Positions 53,544 through 64,000 of a stretch of 64,000 nucleotides of DNA are shown here, piece after piece (the stretch's first letter is position 1; each line of letters begins with the position of its first letter). The position numbers were made by a program, and so were the translations under genes. The DNA lies in contig CM043878.1 of assembly GCA_023846275.1 (NCBI GenBank), positions 12,655,501 through 12,719,500 of the forward strand. Direction: 5' to 3'. The DNA is from Vanilla planifolia (Eukaryota > Streptophyta > Magnoliopsida > Asparagales > Orchidaceae). The notes under the pieces were generated by a model. The model ran no database searches. It was given only the letters and a program-made list of their open reading frames with translations, and had not been told where the DNA came from.

Positions 53544-56374
53544 GGAACGGCTTCATATAAAAATATCTATTCTTATGCGGCTTAATTGTAGGATTCTCGG
53601 CGTTTTCCTTTTTTCCAATTTAAATATTTATGATTAGAGTATATAAAATATTAATTTATTTTTTATAACATGGAGAATGAAGAAAATTTCTTTTGAATAT
53701 TTTAATTTAGCAGAAATGTAGTCTAATTATTTTTAAAATTTTTTTATTTAAAAATATAAATAAAAAAATAATCTCAAAAGAAATATTATCGTTATATATT
53801 ATTTTTTTATTTTTAAAATGAAATCTTAAAATATTAATTGAAAAATAAAAATATAAAATTATTTTTTCCTTTTATCAATAATATAATTTACTTGTTTATC
53901 ATTCATGTTACAAAGAAAATTAACAAGGGATCGTTCTGGTGATCCACGATTCATATAAATATATTTATAATGAGTAGAGAAAATAAATATAAAATTTAAA
54001 ACCTAAATAATATTCGCAACTTGATAAAATGGCTCAACGAATTAAATAGAATTATATGCGAACAGAATCCCAAAATTTAAGTATAGTATACTACAAAAAT
54101 GTAATAAAGGCTTCTTCGTAATTCACTTACGGCTATCAAATTATAAAAAAAATTAACAAATAAATTTTTACGGAAGCATTCGATAATATGAGCAGCCAAA
54201 CGAAACTGCAAAAATTACTCGATAAATAAACGAATAAATATATTTATTAATACACATATTTATTTATTTTTCTTCTTTCAATATTAAATCAAAGTATTAT
54301 GATAAATAACTATTTTAATTATTTATTAGTTCAATGTTTTATTTTAAAAACAAAAACTCTAAAATTTCTTTCATATATTAAAAGTAAAGAGTGGATATTA
54401 GTTTTCATATCGATTATATAATATAATTGTCATTTATATTTTAATATTTTAAATTAATTCAATTAATATATATATATATATATTATTTAGAAGAGAAAAA
54501 TAAAAATTTGAAAATATGGGAGATTCATGACGAAAAATAAATACAATTGTTAGAATTAGAGACTAACATGATGTCATAATATAAAAAAAATAATTTAATA
54601 ACACACTAAAAGAAGCCAAAAAAATATTGCGGAAATTTTTTTTTTGATAATTCAATTATACAAACTAAATCATTAGACAATCGACAAGGGTACTTTTACT
54701 TAAGAAATTTGTAAATTGGATCACGATAAAAATATAAAAAATGCGTCATAATATTCATTGTTTTCTTTAAATTTTAATCGATTATTTAGTTAAATTGAAA
54801 AAAAAAACGATAAAATGTATATGCAGTTGTATTTATTAATACCATTTGATAATGACTTTTTAAATATATTAAGTACGACTGAATCTTAAATTCATAAATA
54901 TATCTGATAATTTTCATAACTTTTTTGAACCTTCAAACGTAATATATTTTCTAAAACTTTACGAATAATTCACATGGAGAAAAAGAGATTTTTATTATAA
55001 AAAAATTCCTAAAACTAATTATATATATGTGTGTTGATAGTTAATCACAAATATTTTTGTCATTATATTTGTTGAGAAAGGTAGTAAAATAATATTTATT
55101 TTTCAAAACCTTTTTTGTTAATTAATTCATTTATGTTTAAAAGTTTTTTAATTTTTTTATATTATATTTTTTGTTGTTCTTTTGAATCACTATTATTCTT
55201 AATAAAATAAAGAAGACATAAAATATATGCAATGAAAATAATTTTAATGATTAAATTTATTTATAAAAAATATAGTATGCATTAACTCTTATATATTATA
55301 ATTTATGTTTAATACGTAGAAACCAAATATAATATATATAATATGTTAAGTTAAAAATTACAGTTTTATAATAATATAATCTTGAAAATTATGTAATATA
55401 ATCATATTATTTATATTTGACAAAATAAATTCACTCTACTAACTTAATTTCATATTATAAAACATTTTTTCACTAATAAATTCATTTAAGTTAGAATTTT
55501 TTTAATTTTTTTAAATTTTTTAAATATATATTTGATATCACAATTATTCTCAATAATAATAGCTGATATGATGTGTATCAAGAAGAAAACAATTTTTACA
55601 AATAAATTTATTTATCTAAATTTTATTATTTGTCATGAATTAGTGAAATGTATAAATATTAATGTTATTTATTTTATATTTTTTTAAATAAAAATTGATT
55701 ATACACATAAAATCAAAAGTAATGTAAAACATATAACATTTTTATTTATTGGTTTCCTAATTAAAAAAAAGAAAAAAAAATCAAACTCACAATGCACGTA
55801 TTTTTTTAGTAGTCATCAATAATGACAATACTTTTATTTTAGTCACACATTATTAAATTATACAATTGTCAAATATCAAGACAAATGGTGAGTCAATTAA
55901 AACAAAATTTCTCCTAAAATATCACAATTTTGTGGGGTTATCATTTGCATAAGTCGCATATTATATTATATATAAAAAATATAAAATGATAAACAATTCT
56001 AGAATATGTGAATATTACAATAATAATGAACGTGGAATATTCAAAATAATTGTTCGTTTTATATATTTTTAGTATTTCGATTTTTCAGTATGATTTATTT
56101 TTTATTTTTTATTATTCTTCTATTTTTTTTGTTTTTTAATAATTTAAAATCTTAATTTTTAGTTAGAAATAATAAAATTTTTTAAATTTATATCATTATT
56201 TTTTATTAACAATTGATTTAATAATTTTAATGAAGAGGTTCATGTTTTGATATAGATATTTACATAAAATCCAAAACTTTAATTTATTCCTAATAAATAA
56301 TAGTTTAATATTTATTTTGAAATGCTTTTGAAAACAGGCAGCGTAATTTATATTTTTCCGAACTTCGAAAAAAG

Positions 56375-56409
<35 letters not shown>

Positions 56410-57176
56410 TACGTTTAAGCAATGCACTTTTTTTTTTGGGTGTGTCCCGCACAATAACAACTCGTACAATTATAGGACCGTCCGCATAAACGTCATGATG
56501 CCGACGCCGAAAATGGCCAAAATCCGTGAGCTAACACTCGCGGTTTTTCTGCGAAATCGCCGAATCCGAAGGGTTATTCAGTTTTGCAATGTCGCACAGA
56601 ACTTTTATGCGGACACCCGCAAAACTACGAAAGCGACAAATATGCGACGTTTGTTTATTGGGTAATATCTCCACGTTTTTATTTTTAAATGTTTAGGGTA
56701 CTAGGTTATTTGTAAAATGTTTTCTAAATTTTTCTATTGGTGAAATATCAAAACAATTTTCATAATTTTTTTAATAATTAATATTAATATTTTCTAAAAA
56801 AATATATTTTAAATAAATATTATTTTTTTCTCTCTATCTTTCTATTTCTTCATTTTTTATCTTTTATTTTATTAATAAATATATTTTTATATTTACCTTG
56901 CAAATTTCTCTCTAAAATTAATATGATATGCATAATAATTGTTATTAAAATATATATTTATTTATAGCCATTCATTCTTTTGCAAAAATACTTCCGTTTA
57001 TTTATTATATGTCCCGCACCGTACAAAATATAAATTGTATGCATATGGCCGCATATTTGATGTATGCGGACGCAAAAAAACCGTAAAACCCGTGAGCGAA
57101 CCATCACGGATTTCTGCAGAAATTTGCCATGCAGCGGGTGCCAAATTTTGTGACGGTCGCATAGAACGTTCTATGC
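53544..57176. repeat. Unit 16, type delta
   Basis: 3633 bp. Uninterrupted poly(A) of 30 at 56375-56404 and a single decamer, as in unit 14, but with the CCGACG variant in the first hairpin of module I (56443-56665), otherwise seen only in unit 13. Module II 57010-57190; (AT)9 at 54466-54483. Alternation 14-15-16-17 suggests a delta-epsilon dimer period. Confidence 0.92.
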
Positions 57177-60100
57177 GGAACGGCTTAATATAAAAACATC
57201 TATTCTTATGCGGCTTAATTGTAGGATTCTCGGCGTTTTCCTTTTTTCCAATTTAAATATTTATGATTAGAGTTTATAAAATATTAATTTATTTTTTATA
57301 ACATGGAGAATGAAGAAAATTTCTTTTGAATATTTTAATTTAGCAGAAATGTAGTCTAATTATTTTTAAAATTTTTTTATTTAAAAATATAAATAAAAAA
57401 ATAATCTCAAAAGAAATATTATCGTTATATATTATTTTTTTATTTTTAAAATGAAATCCTAAAATATTAATTGAAAAATAAAAATATAAAATTATTTTTT
57501 CCTTTTATCAATAATATAATTTACTTGTTTATCATTCATGTTACAAAGAAAATTAACAAGGGATCGTTCTGGTGATCTACGATTCATATAAATATATTTA
57601 TAATGAGTAGAGAAAATAAATATAAAATTTAAAACCTAAATAATATTCGCAACTTGATAAAATGGCTCAACGAATTAAATAGAATTATATGCGAACAGAA
57701 TCCCAAAATTTAAGTATAGTATACTACAAAAATGTAATAAAGGCTTCTTCGTAATTCACTTACGGCTATCAAATTATAAAAAAAATTAACAAATAAATTT
57801 TTACGAAAGCATTCGATAATATGAGCAGCCAAACGAAACTGCAAAAATTACTCGATAAATAAACGAATAAATATATTTATTAATACACATATTTATTTAT
57901 TTTTCTTCTTTCAATATTAAATCAAAGTATTATGATAAATAACTATTTTAATTATTTATTAGTTCAATGTTTTATTTTAAAAACAAAAACTCTAAAATTT
58001 CTTTCATATATTAAAAGTAAAGAGTGGATATTAGTTTTCATATCGATTATATAATATAATTGTCATTTATATTTTAATATTTTAAATTAATTCAATTAAT
58101 ATATATATATATATATATATATTATTTAGAAGAGAAAAATAAAAATTTGAAAATATGGGAGATTCATGACGAAAAATAAATACAATTGTTAGAATTAGAG
58201 ACTAACATGATGTCATAATATAAAAAAAATAATTTAATAACACACTAAAAGAAGCCAAAAAAATATTGTGGAAATTTTTTTTTTGATAATTCAATTATAC
58301 AAACTAAATCATTAGACAATCGACAAGGGTACTTTTACTTAAGAAATTTGTAAATTGGATCACGATAAAAATATAAAAAATGCGTCATAATATTCATAGT
58401 TTTCTTTAAATTTTAATCGATTATTTAGTTAAATTGAAAAAAAAAACGATAAAATGTATATGCAGTTGTCTTTATTAATACCATTTGATAATGACTTTTT
58501 AAATATATTAAGTACAACTGAATCTTAAATTCATAAATATATCTGATAATTTTCATAACTTTTTTGAACCTTCAAACGTAATATATTTTCTAAAACTTTA
58601 CGAATAATTCACATGGAGAAAAAGAGATTTTTATTATAAAAAAATTCCTAAAACTAATTATATATATGTGTGTTGATAGTTAATCACAAATATTTTTGTC
58701 ATTATATTTGTTGAGAAAGGTAGTAAAATAATATTTATTTTTCAAAACCTTTTTTGTTAATTTATTCATTTATGTTTAAAAGTTTTTAAATTTTTTTATA
58801 TTATATTTTTTGTTGTTCTTTTGAATCACTATTATTCTTAATAAAATAAAGAAGACATAAAATATATGCAATGAAAATAATTTTAATGATTAAATTTATT
58901 TATAAAAAATATAGTATGCATTAACTCTTATATATTATAGTTTATGTTTAATACGTAGAAACCAAATATAATATATATAATATGTTAAGTTAAAAATTAC
59001 AGTTTTATAATAATATAATCTTGAAAATTATGTAATATAATCATATTATTTATATTTGACAAAATAAATTCACTCTACTAACTTAATTTCATATTATAAA
59101 ACATTTTTTCACTAATAAATTAATTTAAGTTAGAATTTTTTTAATTTTTTTAATTTTTTTAAATATATATTTGATATCACAATTATTCTCAATAATAATA
59201 GCTGATATGATGTGTATCAAGAAGAAAACAATTTTTACAAATAAATTTATTTATCTAAATTTTATTATTTGTCATGAATTAGTGAAATGTATAAATATTA
59301 ATGTTGTTTATTTTATATTTTTTTAAATAAAAATTGATTATACACATAAAATCAAAAGTAATGTAAAACATATAACATTTTTATTTATTGGTTTCCTAAT
59401 TAAAAAAAAGAAAAAAAAATCAAACTCACAATGCACGTATTTTTTTAGTAGTCATCAATAATGACAATACTTTTATTTTAGTCACACATTATTAAATTAT
59501 ACAATTGTCAAATATCAAGACAAATGGTGAGTCAATTGAAACAAAATTTCTCCTAAAATATCACAATTTTGTGGGGTTATCATTTGCATAAGTCACATAT
59601 TATATTATATATAAAAAATATAAAATGATAAACAATTCTAGAATATGTGAATATTACAATAATTATGAACGTGGAATATTCAAAATAATTGTTCGTTTTA
59701 TATATTTTTAGTATTTCGATTTTTTAGTATGATTTATTTCTTATTTCTTATTATTCTTCTATTTTTTTTGTTTTTTAATAATTTAAAATCTTAATTTTTA
59801 TTTAGAGATAATAAAATTTTTTAAATTTATATCATTATTTTTTATTAACAATTGATTTAATAATTTTAATGAAGAGGTTCATGTTTTGATATAGATATTT
59901 ACATAAAATCCAAAACTTTAATTTATTCCTAATAAATAATAGTTTAATATTTATTTTGAAATGCTTTTGAAAACAGGCAGCGTAATTTATATTTTTCCGA
60001 ACTTCGAAAAAAGAAGAAAAAAAAAAAGAAAAAAGAATACGTTTAAGCAATGCACTTTTTTTTTTGGTGTGTCCCGCACAATAACAACTCGTACAATTAT

Positions 60101-60812
60101 AGGACCGTCCGCATAAACGTCATTATGCGGACGCCGAAAATGGCCGAAAATGGCCAAAATCCGTGAGCTGACACTCGCGGTTTTTCTGCGAAATCGCCGA
60201 ATCCGAAGGGTTATTCAGTTTTGCAATGTCGCATAGAACTTTTATGCGGACACCCGCAAAACTACGAAAGCGACAAATATGCGACGTTTGTTTATTGGGT
60301 AATATCTCCACGTTTTTATTTTTAAATATTTAGGGTACTAGGTTATTTGTAAAATGTTTTCTAAATTTTTCTATTGGTGAAATATCAAAACAATTTTCAT
60401 AATTTTTTTAATAATTAATATTAATATTTTCTAAAAAATAATATTTTAAATAAATATTATTTTTTCTCTCTATCTTTCTATTTCTTCATTTTTTGTCTTT
60501 TATTTTATTAATAAATAGATTTTTATATTTACCTTACAAATTTCTCTCTAAAATTAATATGATATGCATAATAATTGTTATTAAAACATATATTTATTTA
60601 TAGCCATTCATTCTTTTGCAAAAATGCTTCCGTTTATTTATTATATGTCCCGCACCGTACAAAATATAAATTGTATGCATATGGCCGCATATTTGATGTA
60701 TGCGGACGCAAAAAAACCGTAAAACCCGTGAGCGAACCATCACGGATTTCTGCAGAAATTTGCCATGCAGCGGGTGCCAAATTTTGTGACGGTCGCATAG
60801 AACGTTCTATGC
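57177..60812. repeat. Unit 17, type epsilon
   Basis: 3636 bp. Interrupted A tract at 60007-60034, identical in pattern to unit 15. Module I 60070-60302 has the doubled decamer, the CGCATAG change and a new loop change, GAGCTGACACTC. Module II 60646-60826; (AT)12 at 58099-58122. Confidence 0.92.
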
Positions 60813-63800
60813 GGAACGGCTTAATATAAAAACATCTATTCTTATGCGGCTTAATTGTATGATTCTCGGCGTTTTCCTTTTTTCCAATTTAAATATTTAT
60901 GATTAGAGTATATAAAATATTAATTTATTTTTTATAACATGGAGAATGAAGAAAATTTCTTTTGAATATTTTAATTTAGCAGAAATGTAGTCTAATTATT
61001 TTTAAAATTTTTTTATTTAAAAATATAAATAAAAAAATAATCTCAAAAGAAATATTATCGTTATATATTATTTTTTTATTTTTAAAATGAAATCCTAAAA
61101 TATTAATTGAAAAATAAAAATATAAAATTATTTTTTCCTTTTATCAATAATATAATTTACTTGTTTATCATTCATGTTACAAAGAAAATTAACAAGGGAT
61201 CGTTCTGGTGATCTACGATTCATATAAATATATTTATAATGAGTAGAGAAAATAAATATAAAATTTAAAACCTAAATAATATTCGCAACTTGATAAAATG
61301 GCTCAACGAATTAAATAGAATTATATGCGAACAGAATCCCAAAATTTAAGTATAGTATACTACAAAAATGTAATAAAGGCTTCTTCGTAATTCACTTACG
61401 GCTATCAAATTATAAAAAAAATTAACAAATAAATTTTTACGGAAGCATTCGATAATATGAGCAGCCAAACGAAACTGCAAAAATTACTCGATAAATAAAC
61501 GAATAAATATATTTATTAATACACATATTTATTTATTTTTCTTCTTTCAATATTAAATCAAAGTATTATGATAAATAACTATTTTAATTATTTATTAGTT
61601 CAATGTTTTATTTTAAAAACAAAAACTCTAAAATTTCTTTCATATATTAAAAGTAAAGAGTGGATATTAGTTTTCATATCGATTATATAATATAATTGTC
61701 ATTTATATTTTAATATTTTAAATTAATTCAATTAATATATATATATATATATATATATTATTTAGAAGAGAAAAATAAAAATTTGAAAATATGGGAGATT
61801 CATGACGAAAAATAAATACAATTGTTAGAATTAGAGACTAACATGATGTCATAATATAAAAAAAATAATTTAATAACACACTAAAAGAAGCCAAAAAAAT
61901 ATTGCGGAAATTTTTTTTTTGATAATTCAATTATACAAACTAAATCATTAGACAATCGACAAGGGTACTTTTACTTAAGAAATTTGTAAATTGGATCACG
62001 ATAAAAATATAAAAAATGCGTCATAATATTCATAGTTTTCTTTAAATTTTAATCGATTATTTAGTTAAATTGAAAAAAAAAACGATAAAATGTATATGCA
62101 GTTGTCTTTATTAATACCATTTGATAATGACTTTTTAAATATATTAAGTACGACTGAATCTTAAATTCATAAATATATCTGATAATTTTCATAACTTTTT
62201 TGAACCTTCAAACGTAATATATTTTCTAAAACTTTACGAATAATTCACATGGAGAAAAAGAGATTTTTATTATAAAAAAATTCCTAAAACTAATTATATA
62301 TATGTGTGTTGATAGTTAATCACAAATATTTTTGTCATTATATTTGTTGAGAAAGGTAGTAAAATAATATTTATTTTTCAAAACCTTTTTTGTTAATTTA
62401 TTCATTTATGTTTAAAAGTTTTTAAATTTTTTTATATTATATTTTTTGTTGTTCTTTTGAATCACTATTATTCTTAATAAAATAAAGAAGACATAAAATA
62501 TATGCAATGAAAATAATTTTAATGATTAAATTTATTTATAAAAAATATAGTATGCATTAACTTTTATATATTATAATTTATGTTTAATACGTAGAAACCA
62601 AATATAATATATATAATATGTTAAGTTAAAAATTACAGTTTTATAATAATATAATCTTGAAAATTATGTAATATAATCATATTATTTATATTTGACAAAA
62701 TAAATTCACTCTACTAACTTAATTTCATATTATAAAACATTTTTTCACTAATAAATTCATTTAAGTTAGAATTTTTTTAATTTTTTTAAATTTTTTAAAT
62801 ATATATTTGATATCACAATTATTCTCAATAATAATAGCTGATATGATGTGTATCAAGAAGAAAACAATTTTTACAAATAAATTTATTTATCTAAATTTTA
62901 TTATTTGTCATGAATTAGTGAAATGTATAAATATTAATGTTATTTATTTTATATTTTTTTAAATAAAAATTGATTATACACATAAAATCAAAAGTAATGT
63001 AAAACATATAACATTTTTATTTATTGGTTTCCTAATTAAAAAAAAGAAAAAAAAATCAAACTCACAATGCACGTATTTTTTTAGTAGTCATCAATAATGA
63101 CAATACTTTTATTTTAGTCACACATTATTAAATTATACAATTGTCAAATATCAAGACAAATGGTGAGTCAATTGAAACAAAATTTCTCCTAAAATATCAC
63201 AATTTTGTGGGGTTATCATTTGCATAAGTCACATATTATATTATATATAAAAAATATAAAATGATAAACAATTCTAGAATATGTGAATATTACAATAATT
63301 ATGAACGTGGAATATTCAAAATAATTGTTCGTTTTATATATTTTTAGTATTTCGATTTTTTAGTATGATTTATTTCTTATTTCTTATTATTCTTCTATTT
63401 TTTTTGTTTTTTAATAATTTAAAATCTTAATTTTTATTTAGAGATAATAAAATTTTTTAAATTTATATCATTATTTTTTATTAACAATTGATTTAATAAT
63501 TTTAATGAAGAGGTTCATGTTTTGATATAGATATTTACATAAAATCCAAAACTTTAATTTATTCCTAATAAATAATAGTTTAATATTTATTTTGAAATGC
63601 TTTTGAAAACAGGCAGCGTAATTTATATTTTTCCGAACTTCGAAAAAAGAAGAAAAAAAAAAAGAAAAAAGAATACGTTTAAGCAATGCACTTTTTTTTT
63701 TGGTGTGTCCCGCACAATAACAACTCGTACAATTATAGGACCGTCCGCATAAACGTCATTATGCGGACGCCGAAAATGGCCGAAAATGGCCAAAATCCGT

Positions 63801-64000
63801 GAGCTGACACTCGCGGTTTTTCTGCGAAATCGCCGAATCCGAAGGGTTATTCAGTTTTGCAATGTCGCATAGAACTTTTATGCGGACACCCGCAAAACTA
63901 CGAAAGCGACAAATATGCGACGTTTGTTTATTGGGTAATATCTCCACGTTTTTATTTTTAAATATTTAGGGTACTAGGTTATTTGTAAAATGTTTTCTAA
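60813..64000. repeat. Unit 18, type epsilon, cut by window end
   Basis: 3188 bp visible, ending 62 bases after module I (63706-63938). Interrupted A tract at 63643-63670 and the same module I changes as unit 17, so two epsilon units sit side by side here and break the delta-epsilon alternation. (AT)12 at 61735-61758. Module II would lie beyond the window. Confidence 0.92.

Larger units (their letters stand above)
1..64000. repeat. Macrosatellite array, ~3.64-kb unit, 17 complete units plus one partial
   Basis: The same sequence recurs head to tail from end to end with no unrelated insertion. Counting from the anchor GGAACGGCTTAATAT, unit lengths are 3646, 3646, 2293, 3646, 4621, 3651, 4621, 3657, 3269, 3645, 3646, 2293, 3645, 3634, 3630, 3633 and 3636, followed by 3188 bp of an eighteenth. 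All copies share one orientation. The long and short units are explained by one 973-bp duplication, one ~1.4-kb deletion and one 60-bp duplication, each inherited by several units. The array runs off both window edges, so its true size and flanks are unknown. Family identity cannot be settled by reading; I recognise no named satellite. Confidence 0.98.

Noticed and set aside
60123..60311. 62-codon minus-strand ATG frame in units 17 and 18
   Set aside because: Open only where the loop reads CTGACA. The usual CTAACA gives an in-frame stop, so it is a by-product of one loop substitution.
1..64000. CRISPR array or bacterial mobile island
   Set aside because: Units are kilobases long without short repeat/spacer structure, no cas-like or any other gene is present, and composition and poly(A)/(AT)n tracts are eukaryote-like.
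1..64000. rDNA intergenic spacer or telomeric repeat
   Set aside because: No rRNA sequence appears in 64 kb, and no short telomere-like repeat arrays are seen.
1..64000. Tandem organellar DNA (AT-rich with GC clusters, as in petite-type mitochondrial genomes)
   Set aside because: Not excluded, but several co-existing unit types, chimeras and nested higher-order repeats fit a nuclear satellite evolving by unequal exchange better, and no mitochondrial gene fragment is present.

Overview
The window is one uninterrupted tandem array of an AT-rich repeat with a unit of about 3.64 kb. I find no credible protein gene, rRNA, tRNA, CRISPR array or intact transposon. Taking the conserved GGAACGGCTTAATAT at position 1 as an arbitrary start, it holds 17 complete head-to-tail units and one partial unit: 1-3646, 3647-7292, 7293-9585, 9586-13231, 13232-17852, 17853-21503, 21504-26124, 26125-29781, 29782-33050, 33051-36695, 36696-40341, 40342-42634, 42635-46279, 46280-49913, 49914-53543, 53544-57176, 57177-60812 and 60813-64000 (cut by the window). 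The absence of genes over 64 kb, the satellite organisation, the poly(A) and (AT)n tracts and the very low GC of the spacers (17 of 120 bases in a sample at 1741-1860) suggest a nuclear macrosatellite of an AT-rich eukaryote. The taxon cannot be named from sequence. Concatemeric organellar DNA is a weaker alternative.

Each full unit has the same layout. Using unit 1: AT-rich spacer (15-360); a more complex, nearly invariant segment (361-700); an (AT)n tract (915-944); two AT-rich blocks that are an old internal duplication (about 1577-1740 and 1930-2095); a poly(A) tract (2846-2874); GC-rich module I (2913-3135, 47% GC); about 340 bp of AT-rich linker; GC-rich module II (3480-3660, 45% GC), which ends in an invariant 20-bp palindrome. 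The two modules are diverged copies in the same orientation and carry the same series of three hairpins in the same order.

The array has higher-order structure. I define these unit types by shared variants: alpha (units 1, 4, 10; units 6 and 8 have an alpha body with a gamma-like head), beta (2, 11), beta-prime with a 973-bp internal duplication (5, 7), gamma with a 1.4-kb deletion and a 60-bp duplication (3, 12), a beta-prime/gamma chimera (9), an alpha/beta chimera (13), delta (14, 16) and epsilon (15, 17, 18). Alpha-beta dimers recur at 1-7292, 9586-17852, 17853-26124, 26125-33050 and 33051-40341. The alpha-beta-gamma trimer 1-9585 recurs almost unchanged 33,050 bp away at 33051-42634. From about 46-48 kb rightward the units belong to a separate delta/epsilon clade.

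Nothing here acts as a gene set. The best candidates for function are the paired hairpin modules. One substitution in the epsilon units repairs a stem pair while putting a stop codon into the only ATG-initiated frame shared by all copies of module I, which argues for structure (DNA or RNA) rather than coding.
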